This document shows, in pieces, positions 1 to 9,750 of a DNA stretch of 64,000 bases. The stretch's first letter is position 1. The number at the start of each line of letters is the position of its first letter. A program made the position numbers and the translations under genes. The DNA is from Adiantum capillus-veneris. Lineage: Eukaryota; Streptophyta; Polypodiopsida; Polypodiales; Pteridaceae. Location of the stretch: contig CM043953.1 in NCBI GenBank assembly GCA_014529385.2, positions 92,060,842-92,124,841 of the forward strand, given 5' to 3'. Under the pieces are notes generated by a model. That model saw only the letters and a program-made list of their open reading frames with translations, did not search any database and was not told where the DNA came from.

Positions 1-116
1 CGAGAACTCAAGATGTCTATAAGGGCTTTTATGCCCTTCCTGCCTGCGTACTCACGCTCGTACGGTGTGGGATCACGTCCTGTAAACGACCACTATCTAA
101 ACATACAAAGTATCCA

Positions 117-1166
117 TTATGTTAGAATTTCAAATTCCATAAACCCTAAACTATCAAACATTGATGCGAAAACACTTACAAAATCGGCCTCAAATGATGC
201 CCACCCGCCGCTCCCCAAGTGGTGCGAGCTCCGTACCTCTACTCGCGCTCTGGCTGCCTCCTTTTGTTGCTTCCACTTGTCGGGATTCTCGCACGCTTCT
301 TTCTTTGCATGCTTCCAATCTTCTTTGGCCAGCCAATCTGGTCTGCTCCACCCATGCTTGATTGCTTTTTGCACTTTGGAGCTCTTATGCTTGCAGTATT
401 CGCGCATTCGAACCTTCATCACATCTTCATTGAAGCGGTCATCCCGTGTTGGAAGGTAACGGGAAACTCGTCATAAAGAATGCTGATGACTCTGTCTTTT
501 AATTCATTTGGTACTTCACTCCAGGTGTTTAGTATGTAGTGTCTAAACACCTGAGAGCAAAGACCGCGCATGCGCAAAATCACCTTCTTGCCTTCATCAT
601 CCAAGATGATGCCGCTGCTGAAGTCGACGGAGTAAGGCAAGCCTGCTGACGCGTGAACCTGGGTGTCTCGGTAGGGGTGTGTAGCGGCGTGTCAACGGGG
701 GTACGGACGCCAGGTTTCTCCACTGGAGTCTGAGCCCCGAAGCGAGGAGTGTCCCCACTGGAGTGACTCCTGGAGAAGTAGCTAGTGGTGTATAGCTGCG
801 GGGAACGGCAGTCAGTCGCGCAAAACCTGGTGTCGATGGCGATGCCGTGGCTGGTGTCGGGATGGGCAAAGAAGGGGAGGGTAAAGAGCCTCGTCGAACA
901 CGAGGCGATGTCGAAGCATCGGTGGCACCACCCTCACAACAACCACCACCGCCACCACTAGAGCGCCGGTGCCTAGACGAGTGTGAAGATTGTCTCGTCA
1001 TCACCGAAGCTTCGGAGCGCGCTGAGGACTCCAAAAAAGAGGGAGATGCGGATGGAGTAGGAACACACGATGGTGTGCCAGAGCGATGACGCTCCACGTA
1101 CCACTGTCTCTGCTGGGGTGACAAAGAAGAAAGAAACTCCTCATCATCCATACCTGCATTAAACAC
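117..1166 (-). pseudogene. CACTA second gene (Transposase_24/tnpA-like), frameshifted
   Basis: Read on the minus strand from an ATG at 1166. The N-terminal ~150 residues are rich in Ser, Pro, Arg and Gly (linker-like). After a frame change near 640 comes a segment containing ILRMRGLCSQVFRHY and ILYDEFPVTF. After another frame change near 422 comes a basic helical segment (VRMREYCKHKSSKVQKAIKH, then NPDKWKQQKEAARARV and HHLGSGGWASFE). The pattern of a tryptophan-rich segment, a K/R-rich helix and a GS-G-A-F motif resembles the plant transposase family PF03004, which CACTA elements carry as a second gene next to TNP2. That is family-level recognition by eye. Two frame changes make it a pseudogene. 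Confidence 0.6.
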
Positions 1167-1218
1167 ACGAACATTTAAACTTAATATTGAATGAATGGAG
1201 TAGAAAACATGGACAAGT

Positions 1219-1230
<12 letters not shown>

Positions 1231-1314
<84 letters not shown>
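1231..1314. repeat. (AG)n microsatellite, about 84 bp
   Basis: Uninterrupted AG dinucleotides inside the CACTA element, between its two genes. The long Ser-Leu reading frame across it on the minus strand is only a product of the repeat. Confidence 0.98.
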
Positions 1315-1317
<3 letters not shown>

Positions 1318-1658
1318 GAGGTGCTCGTCGTCTCTGCTTATGAGAACATACCTAGAGCATACGTACCTTGAGTGGACGCAAAGACCATTAAATACAATGA
1401 CGCAATGACGTATATATAAATACAATGACGCAATGACGCAAATACTTAGAGAGCTAGAGTTTTTACAAAACGGAGCAAAATTGTTCAAAACGGAGAATCG
1501 TACAAGAACTTGAAGGTGCTTGTAGCTTTGGAATGTTCAAAGGATAGCAGCAACAGAAAGCGTTCTTCTTTTATTCAACTTGAGTGATGGAAGAGGCAAG
1601 TGCATAACTCTGAATTTACAAAACGGAGCAAAATTGTTCAAATACAATATTTATGGCT
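1315..1658. other. CACTA intergenic spacer
   Basis: No coding signal. It holds a short local duplication (tacaatgacgcaatgacg, twice near 1.39-1.44 kb) and a repeated tacaaaacggagcaaaattg (about 1,465 and 1,618). Confidence 0.6.
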
Positions 1659-2808
1659 TTAAGAGATCTCTCTCTCATCCTCGCATAGCTCAGAATAACT
1701 TCCTATATCTATATAGAGCTCTCCGTTTAAATACATGTCCTCTCTTTCATTTTGTAGATTCTCTACATGCACCCCATAGAGAGTAGCAGCTTGATGTTTG
1801 TTTGACACCACCTCCACGGCTTCTGACTGAGCATCTTCTTCAATCTCCTCCATTGATGCCGTTGTGATTGGCACATGGTAGCCTTCATACGTCCGTGCAC
1901 TACGAGGGGCTACCTCTATGACGTACCACCAGTTTGATGCAGACTTTGTAGGATGAAATATCACCTGCCAGAGCCACATAACTTACATGAGAGCTTCCAA
2001 GCACATAAATTATAAAATGGGATGTTAACTATTTACATACTTGTTCACAATGCTCGGGTAGTACAAAAGTGTCTCTTAGGTCAGTCCATTTCTTAGTTGA
2101 ATCCACCTCAAGAAAACTAGACTTTCCTCTACGCACAGTAGCGTTGCAACCCTCCATGATTACCTTGAACCATTGCACGTTGAACAAGTCACCAAAAATC
2201 CTCTATAATCGATCCTCAAGATCTCTTGTAGTGTGCCAAAGTAAGTGAGTTCCGCCACCACAGGATCTGCATCAGAGGACTGTCGTCAACTAGACTGTTC
2301 AAATTTTGCCATGATTCCACAATCTTGAGTAAAACGCTTTTTGTCGATCCGTTCCACCCTAAAATGTCGACCTTTACACCATGCTGCTGTATATGACTTA
2401 TATTACAACCAACAAAGATTATGAGTGTCCGTTCAAACATCTAGAAAGTTACTAGTCATACATTGCAAACTTACCTTGGTCGCGCAACCCCTAGAGTACT
2501 CCCACTCTTCCTCAGTCACTTCTTCACCGCACTGTTGTGCACTTTTCAATTGTTTGTGCAACCATCTTAAGCTCATGAATGTTGGTAGGCTCTCTAGACA
2601 CATCGGATAGTGCATCGGTGGTCGTCTTCCCCATCTCCACTCGATTCGTGCCCTTTGTCGCTCTTGCTTTGCATCCTCATATTGTGAAATTCACTTCTGC
2701 ATGACTGGATTGTGAAACATGCAAAATCGGTTGATTTTAGCCTCTAGATCTTCCGTCATCTTCTTCTCAACACCGAGATTGCACATGACAATTCCATATA
2801 TGCGCTCA
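1659..2808 (-). pseudogene. CACTA TNP2 transposase, C-terminal part (DUF4216-like)
   Basis: Minus-strand fragments run from the Gypsy insertion at 2808 downward. About 2.6-2.8 kb reads MCNLGVEKK, a K/E-rich helix, then EEEWEYSRGCATK. About 2.2-2.44 kb includes HGVKVDILGWNGSTKSVLLK. About 1.66-1.98 kb includes FHPTKSASNWWYVIEVAPRS. The order (block after DUF4218, then a GV.VDI..W segment, then a W.VVI-V-PR block) matches the C-terminal DUF4216 region of plant TNP2 proteins. Small introns may separate the fragments, but stops are also present. It continues the gene seen at 23.6-30.6 kb across the inserted elements. Confidence 0.65.
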
Positions 2809-3748
2809 TGTTAGAAGCTGGACACACCCCACGGCATCTCACTACTCGGCGGACTATTATTTTTTGTAATTATTCATTCGTCAAAGAAAACCCGATTTTT
2901 CACCTTGTAAATATTGGAACTTACAGAAGTTTCCAGCTTGTATCCCAGTTTTGATAGTTAGATGGAGTAGATGGATGATTTTGGAACTTTAGGGTTTGAG
3001 AAGTTGTAAGGTATATATACCACTTTTTGACCTTAATGAAAAAAACCCCCCCTTTGTCATTTTAAAACAAGTTTGAAGTTTGTGAGTGAGCGTACTGTGT
3101 ACGTGAGAGAGAGTGTGAGCTTTTTCTTGACGCTACGTGTGCTACGATGGTCGGAATTGAGTGCGGAGAAGTGCAGCGTGTTGCCCCCGACTAGAGCTAC
3201 AAGCCGATACCAACATTGCGCGTGTACGATCCGGCTTTGGGAGCTCCTTCTACGAGCTTCATCGGTTGTTTGGGTGAGTATACATTATCTGATTTCGCAT
3301 TGCAGCATATCCACGTGTTCACATTGAGTAGAGCTACACATTAGGCACTTCAGATTTCAGAAACAAAGACTTGCAGATGTCGGCCAGACATCCTATGTGT
3401 TTCTGCACCGGGTGTTTTGGGCCATGATTTTGGTTCATAGACCTTAAGGAGAGTGGCCTATAGGTATTAGTAGGGTCTCCTTCAAGTTCTATGGTGTTTC
3501 GAAAGTGTTTGATGGGTGTTCGGCTCTAGCAAGCGTTGTAGGAAGATTCCTCTTTTACACTTTTGAAGACCGTGACTTAGACAATCGATAGAAACCTCTG
3601 TAGGAATTAGTTAGGAGTCGGTCGAGTGTAGGTTGACACCTTATTCTTGCTTCCACGCGCCTGCGGGTCGAGCTTCGTCCTTAGCTGACATTACTTGTTA
3701 GGTGAGTTCTCGCTGTGCCGACGTCTGTCGCGGCGTACCCGTCCAACA
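2809..3748 (+). repeat. 5' LTR of the giant Gypsy element
   Basis: 940 bp, TG...CA ends, nearly identical to 22661-23600. A TATA-like gtatatatacc lies at about 3011-3021. A half-site of the 24 bp palindrome (agacatcctatgt) is at 3386-3398. Confidence 0.96.
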
Positions 3749-3749
3749 T

Positions 3750-3767
3750 TGGCGCCGCTGCCGGAGA
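3750..3767 (+). other. Primer-binding site, tRNA-Asp type
   Basis: TGGCGCCGCTGCCGGAGA starts two bases after the LTR end. It matches the 3' end of plant tRNA-Asp as used by Athila/Tat-type elements (TGGCGCCGTTGCCGGGGA) with two mismatches, from memory of that primer site. Confidence 0.8.
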
Positions 3768-4277
3768 CAAAAACCTTAGGTAGGTGACCGAGACTAATCC
3801 TTGAGGATTGGGATTTTTGGCTTGCCAAGAGTCTCGCTTTACATTTAGATAGGATCAAAGGGTGGAGGACTCTTAAGGTTTTAGAGGGAGTCTAGGAAGC
3901 GTGTGTCTGGCCTAGATCCTTCGACTTAGGTAGAGGAGGTAGACTTAGGTAGTAGTCGAGTTCTAGAGTAGGAGTTGGAGTGGTAGAAGCGGTGAGAGGA
4001 GAGCTTGAGAGTCCGGAGAGGCCAAAAAGCAACCAAAAACACCATTATCACCATTTCTTCATGATAGGTAGGAGTAGAGTAAGTAGGACATCATGATTCA
4101 GATCTAGAGGATTTCATGCATGTACACTTGCTTGGTAGAATCATTACAAGTTTGTAAAAGACGCAAAAGTGTGGTTGAAAGTCTAATTGAAGTCCAAAAG
4201 TTAGTGTGAGTGTTTCTGATAGGTCTACAGAGCATCAGGAGCATTCCTGTCAGAAAAAACTTTAATTTTAAGCCAGG

Positions 4278-4301
4278 AGACATCCTACGCGTTGGATGTC
4301 T
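4278..4301. repeat. 24 bp palindrome copy 1 (one mismatch)
   Basis: Arm AGACATCCTACG followed by its reverse complement with one change (cgttgg for cgtagg). Centre ACGCGT. Confidence 0.95.
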
Positions 4302-4718
4302 ACAAGCCAATCTGGGAGGAATTTTGGGATTTTGAGTTGACCAATGTGTTCTGAAGGTAGGGTTTACCCTAATTTCAAATAGAAAGTGGAAATTTGGCCA
4401 TCTCTTGACAGGATAAGGCTAGAAAGACTGAAATTGCTAGCATCCTACCCAATTAGTGCCAAAACATTACCTTGAAACCAAAACCATAAGAGGGCTGCAT
4501 GAGTGTGTCTTGCATGATATATTGAGTGACTGAAAGGGGTTTCACCTCATTCAGGTAAGAAAATTGGGTTCAAAGTGGACTTTAGCACTTTTGAATGAAA
4601 AAGCAAAAACAGCTGAAGCTTGGGACTTTTGATATCCAAATCAAGATCTAAGCATACCACTGGGATACTGACATCAAGGGAAAGCTGTAGAAAAAATTTG
4701 GGGTCACACAGGCCAAAA

Positions 4719-4742
4719 AGACATCCTACGCGTAGGATGTCT
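4719..4742. repeat. 24 bp palindrome copy 2 (perfect)
   Basis: AGACATCCTACG joined directly to its exact reverse complement, so both strands read the same. Confidence 0.98.
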
Positions 4743-4843
4743 TCTGAGTGATTTGGGACTCCAAACTGAAATCTGGGTATACCAAGGTGATCAACAACTC
4801 TAGGAGAGCTTAAGTCTTGAGTTTAAAGCCATTCTGATGAAAA

Positions 4844-4867
4844 AGACATCCTACGCGTAGGATGTCT
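4844..4867. repeat. 24 bp palindrome copy 3 (perfect)
   Basis: Identical to copy 2, 125 bp downstream of it. The upstream context gccattctgatgaaa resembles that of the copy at 19136. Confidence 0.98.
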
Positions 4868-5110
4868 AATGCAAGAAAATGAAGCCAGAATTTGACTTTG
4901 AGCAGTGTAAGGTGTTATATAGCCTAAGGCAAGCCTGCTAGGCAATTTTGGTCCAATTTGGAGTTGATTAGACTGATCAATACCATCAACTGGCCGTCGG
5001 AACAGATTTTTGACTCATTGACCAGCTTATAGAAGTCCTAATCAAAAAGTAAAAGCAGCTGTAAGCTCAGCACAACAACGGGGAACAACAGTGCAAAAGT
5101 CCATGCAGAT

Positions 5111-6358
5111 TTGGGCATAACAGATGCTAGTGAGATCAGTACGGTGGTTACTGAGTATGCTTGTGACGGCGATGTCACATTTACATCTAGCTTGTCTTCA
5201 GACGATCTTATGTCTACGGATTGCATATCGGATTGCACATTGTCTTCACATTGGTTACTAGATTCAGATGCTACTTTCCATGTCACGTCGCATCGTGAGT
5301 GGTTTAGCACGTTTTCTAGTGGGAGACTTGGTTGTGTGCACATGGCTGATGGTGTTGTGTATGACATTGAGGGTGCAGGAGACGTATGTTTGTCCTTGCC
5401 CAGTGGTATGAGATTTACCCTGCGTCATGTGCGTTATGTGCTAGATCTGAGACGGGATTTGATCTCAGTCAGACAGTTATGGGATAGTGGATGTCGGGTA
5501 TCACTGCTTGAGCGATCTTTTGCGTTGCATTTGGGTTCGCTAGTGATTGCGAGAGGTGCCAGGAGTGGTACAGGTTACCCATTGCATGTGGATCACGAGA
5601 GAGATGGTGTTGTCTCTGTGATCATGCAGCCAGGTAGAGAGCGAGAGAGCAGGCGAGTCTCTTTTGCTCATGGGTTGCAGGGTAGTGAGCTCGTTGTGCA
5701 CACAGTTGGGGCACGACTTGAGCAGTCACACAGAGAGGTGATAGAGTCAGACATGCATGCTTTGCTAGTGACTGAGCAAAGCAGAGAGTCAGTTGTGCGA
5801 GATACTTCTATGCAAGATAGACAGGTAGAGCGGTCTTGCTCTAGTGAGTCACGACAGGAGGATGTTGTGCAAGAGTCTATGCATACGGAGTTAGAGCATG
5901 AGAGCTCTAGTGAGTCACAATAGATTGAGTGGTCATGTTTGCAGTGGATGATTGCAGAGGAGGCTGAGACGTCAGCGATTATGCAATCATTCCTTTCTAT
6001 GCTCGACAGTGAGCAAGGGGATATAGTTGTGCAGGATATGTCTTCCAGCAGACACCTAGAGCAGCTGGTTTGCTCTGAGGTTGCACGACAGGTTGATGCG
6101 TCTTTTGCGGACAGTCAGGAGATGCATGTGGCTGACACGCCTTGTCAGTCAGAGATGCCTATTGCCAGGGATATATATGTTGATGCATGCTCCGTAGAGC
6201 TAGCAAGGCCCGCTAGCATTGCATCGGCATTCGGTGGTCTCATGTATGAGATGCTGATCTTGAGACCAGATATCGCAGGTGCAGTGGGAGCATTTGCAGT
6301 TGGGGTTGTCAGTCATTTGTTGACTGATGATGGCATAGTGCACGAGGGAGATATGTAG
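5111..6358 (+). pseudogene. Copia protease - S/E/Q-rich linker - RT end fusion
   Basis: One reading frame with a single TAG at 5921. Residues ~55-80 show the Copia protease signature as LLDSDATFHVTSHREWFSTF (canonical D-S-G-A-S/T changed to D-S-D-A-T). Next comes the usual beta-rich stretch ending LISVRQLWDSGCRVSLL. After about residue 160 the Copia order is lost: about 200 residues rich in Ser, Glu, Gln, Val and Arg have no integrase or RT motif. The frame then ends with GGLMYEMLILRPDIAGAVGA and FAVGVVSH, corresponding to the SLMYAM-ATRPDIA-AVGVVS segment at the Copia RT/RNase H boundary, with a small internal repeat of AVGAFAVG. Integrase and RT catalytic domains are absent. Start codon is uncertain (the frame opens without ATG). 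Confidence 0.65.
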
Positions 6359-6551
6359 GTATTGCGTACATACTTGCAGTACGTGTGCGGTACGTCTGGT
6401 GGTGTATGGACTTACACGGGAGCAGGACAGCCGGATGCACACGATCACAGCCAGCTAGTGGGCATCGGTTGAGAGCGGTTTTCTCTCGCCTTTTGTAGTC
6501 TTTAGACTAGGTTCTCTTGCTTAAAGGCACATTTGCCTTTAAGTGGGAGGT

Positions 6552-6741
6552 TGTTGGGGTATAGGCGTCTGTGCCTTGCCCGGCCGCCCAGAATCTGGGC
6601 GCCCACTAACTTGTATACCTTATACATAGCATAAGTGTATAGGGGGCTGCTCACTCTTTGAGTCTCCCCACCCATATCTGTGTGTCGTGTGTCTCCTTCT
6701 CTCTCTCACTCTCCGTCTGTGGTGCTCCCCGATCCCCTTCA
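6552..6741 (+). repeat. LTR of truncated Copia element
   Basis: 190 bp from tgttggggtata to ccccttca, preceded by a polypurine tract. It matches the LTR at 39,907-40,098 in length, ends and general layout (TC-rich 3' part), but the sequences are diverged. Confidence 0.7.
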
Positions 6742-7156
6742 CCATATTGCAGAGAAAATTTGACCTGGCCTAGACAGTGAGGTTCCATTTGTCTTAAGCG
6801 TTCCAGAACTTCTTTCAGAAGTGAATTTGGACCTTGATTGCCCATTTGACAAAGCAAAGACTGAATTCAGGCTTTTTCACATAAATTGGCCAACATTAGA
6901 GAAAAGTACTGTTTTAGACTAGCAACCTAATCCAGAACATCAACAGTGTATAAAATACAGTAGTGGTTGAGATTAACTCTCCAGTTATACCAATCATTAC
7001 TAAGATAACCTCTACCAGGTAAATGCTTTGATTCAATTGCCAAAATTAAAACTCTTGTGTACAGGTATATTCAACAACAAAGCAAGAAGTTGTGCAGAAA
7101 CTGATCTGTTGCCAGGTTAGTGGTTGAACTTGTGATAAGTTGCATTGATAAGTTTG
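6742..7156 (+). other. Gypsy leader segment before ORF1
   Basis: No coding signal. Candidate splice acceptors occur (ttgtgtacag near 7064; gttgccag near 7113), which could remove the palindrome leader. This is suggestive only. Confidence 0.4.
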
Positions 7157-8095
7157 ATGAATTTAAGATCAGGAAGATACATTGTTAGAGACCAGAGGGT
7201 GGCAGGTGACCAAGGTAGCTTAGTGTCCACCGAAGAGAGTGTAACTCAGGCAAGGTTATATCCTCTAGCACCGATTATTGAGGAAGGTAGTGATACTGAC
7301 ACTTCGTCACACAAATCTTTTTTCATGATGGATAGTCAACAGCAAGGAGGTTTCACCTATGATGGACCTATGCGAGGAGGAAGCACCTCCCAAAATCCTT
7401 TGAATGATTTCACGCTTACGGTGATCTTCTTAGAGGGAACAAACTCAAGAGGAGCCCTAGTCTATTCTGACTATCGAGGCCGCAAGTGCATTTGTATTGA
7501 AGAGAGGCCAACACAAAGATTGGAGATAATCCGCGTGTATGATGATGGAGATAGATTCCGAGACGAAAAGGGAAACCACTATTTAATAGTGAGCAACCCT
7601 GAAGATTACAACAGATATGGAGATAACGTGGCTAAAGGGAAAATGGTTTCAGAAACTCAAGAGCCGCCACCAAACATTGATCGTCACGGAGCTATTTTTA
7701 TGTACGATAAGAAAACAATCAGGATTCCAACTTATAACGAGAATGTGGGAATCTACAAACACGAGAGAGAGGGCATTGTCTCTTATTTTTGCAGCAAAGA
7801 ACCATACGTAAAGGAACTAAGCAAAGACAAGGTTATTTAATTATTCTCTTATGAAACTGCTGCGGGGAAGGGAATAGTTTTTGTTGATAGATACAGGCGA
7901 GAATACCAACGTATTCTCCCAGAGGAAGTAGAAAGAGCAACTGGTTCAGGAGCATCAGCATATGCCCTTGAGGAAATGCCGAGAGCCGTCCACACCCCAA
8001 GCAAGTCAACGAATCCTTTTTCAGATGAGTATGACACTACATCACATTCCACCAGACCGCAAGCATTCAACAACCAAGACCAACCAACAAACTAG
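7157..8095 (+). pseudogene. Unrecognised ORF1 upstream of gag
   Basis: The frame opens at ATG 7157 (a second ATG pair at about 7326). An in-frame TAA at 7838 interrupts it, after which it stays coding-like to a TAG at 8093. The protein would be about 310 residues: a charged N-terminus, a Gly/Gln-rich patch (MDSQQQGGFTYDGP), then a mixed alpha/beta region with FTLTVIFLEGTNSRGALVYS and YDKKTIRIPTYNENVGIYKH. I recognise no family. It is in the same frame as the following gag start, separated by about 12 codons with two stops, so it may once have been the N-terminal part of one polyprotein. Some Tat-lineage (Ogre-like) elements carry an ORF in this position, but I see no sequence match to claim homology. 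Confidence 0.55.
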
Positions 8096-8131
8096 CCATC
8101 ATTGAAGGCATGACTTCGACAGAGTGCAACA

Positions 8132-9750
8132 ATGGAACCAGACCGAAACCGAGATGGTAATCCAGCCGCACGAGGGCTCAGGGATTTGCAAGAACCACCA
8201 CACTATTCAAGATATCAAGCAGAGAGTAAGCCAAAGACACAAGGGTCGACCGAGCTTGGAGGACCACCCATGGAACGAGTTCGAAGAGAAGAACCACCTC
8301 CAGCGAGAACCGTTAGAAATTATGGATTAGGAGCACCATTGGGCGAGGATCTAGCCTATTACAGAAGGCCTGAGGAGGTGTATAGACTTGGACGGGGTGA
8401 TCCAATGATGAGGTTTGTAGACAATCGCAGAATTAGACCTTCTCAAGTGCAAAAATGGGTAAACAAGAAATACACAGGAAACAGAGACCCAAGAGATCAT
8501 GTAGCAGCCTTTGTGCGTGTAATAAGAGCCGAAGAGGTGTTAGATTTTCCTACCCAATTTGCAGGGTTTGGACTAACCCTAGAGGAGGTTTGACTCTGTG
8601 GAGCGTAGAGACTTCGAGTCGATGGAGGAAGTGTTTGACGAGTTTATTGAGGAATTCTCTCAAAGGGGAATAGCTCATAATACTGTCTCACAAATCCATA
8701 AATTCAAACAAAAAGATGGAGAATCTGTACGGAAGGCAGCCCTAAGATTAAAAAGATATGTTAAGTTCTATCCTGTCGAAGAACTGCCAACTCAGTCCAG
8801 ACTTATGCTGATATTCATCCAAGGACTAAGGAATACAGATCTTCAGAAAGACTTACATATGAAGAGGAGCACGACGTTGAATGAGTTGACCAAGGAGGCT
8901 CTGTACCTTGTGGAAAATTGTGCGGTCTACAAAGAAGGGGAATTCAAGGACCTTGATGACGATTCATCTTCACAACAAAGTGGGAGCAAGTCTTCAAAGG
9001 CCACACTGAAAGGAGAAATAGCGGTAAACCAAGAGCAGCTTGTAGATGAAGTGCTAAAAAATGTCAAATTGTACGCCAAACCCCAGGCTAAACAGCTCAA
9101 GTGGTGTGCTAATGAACAAAAATGGACAAACCATGGGACCGAGGAATGTTACTATAACAAGGGATATGTGAGGGAGAGACCTTACGCTCCCCAAGCACCC
9201 GTAGCTTCCCCACAAGTTCCACCTATTCCTAGATATCAAGCAAGCAACTTACCAGGACCTGTAGGTGTAAAAAGACCACAACCGGTGTTTGGGCAACAAC
9301 CACCCCTACCAGGTTTACGACCAGTTGGTATAAGATACACACCAACGGTAACTGAATCAGAAGAAAAGGCTTTGGTGCCGATGCATACATATTATGAAGA
9401 TCCCAATGGATATGCAGCAAACCCTGTCTATTATCCACCGGAAGAACTCTTGACACCAGAACCATGGAGCATGATAGGGAATCAAGGACCTCCAACTGCT
9501 GCACAGGCCGTAGGAGAAGGAAGATATAGCTTAGATGAACGAACATTGTTGTTCATAGCCAATGGAGGCATGGGCGGACAGAGATAGGCTTACCAGCAAC
9601 GAGGGGCTCAAGGAGCACCTCAACAACCCAAGGGCCCCTGTTACAAATGTGGCGGAGACCATTGGCTAAGAGACTGTCCTCATGATGAAATCATTAGAGT
9701 CAATGCGTATTGCCCAAAATGTGGAATTACTCATTTGATTCCCGATTGCC
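8132..9750 (+). pseudogene. gag: Gypsy gag with two zinc knuckles
   Basis: Starts at ATG 8132. The frame shifts by an indel near 8590 (the two sides are LTLEEV and FDSVERRDF), then runs on with a TAG at 9585. The capsid-like core includes WVNKKYTGNRDPRDHVAAF, FDEFIEEFSQRGIAHNTV and LRLKRYVKFYPVEELP, typical of the Retrotrans_gag fold. A Pro/Gln-rich linker follows, then two consecutive zinc knuckles at about 9639-9677 (CYKCGGDHWLRDC) and 9708-9749 (CPKCGITHLIPDC). Both have the CX2CX3HX4C spacing, one residue shorter than the usual CX2CX4HX4C. It would encode the structural protein of the virus-like particle. Broken by the frameshift and stop. Confidence 0.85.

Larger units (their letters stand above)
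3768..5035 (+). other. Leader of giant Gypsy element with three palindromes
   Basis: No credible ORF. It contains three copies of the 24 bp palindrome and sequence similar to the 18.5-19.6 kb array (for example a 'gccattctgatgaaaaagacatcc'-type run just before a palindrome). A candidate splice donor (tag/gtaggag) lies at 4067/4068. Confidence 0.6.
5036..6741 (+). mobile_element. 5'-truncated, internally deleted Copia element inside the Gypsy leader
   Basis: A Copia protease/pre-integrase region, an unfamiliar linker, and a Copia RT/RNase H junction are followed by a polypurine tract (aagtgggaggt, 6541-6551) and a 190 bp LTR-like end (6552-6741). The LTR starts tgttggggtata and ends ccccttca, like the 191 bp LTR of the Copia element at 31,861. 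No 5' LTR, primer site or gag is visible, and I cannot define the left boundary exactly. Confidence 0.75.

Noticed and set aside
1159-1488. Minus-strand ORF with a long Ser-Leu run
   Set aside because: It is the translation of the (AG)n tract at 1,231-1,314; same for similar frames at 36.8-37.1, 39.0-39.3, 40.6-41.1 and 44.0 kb.
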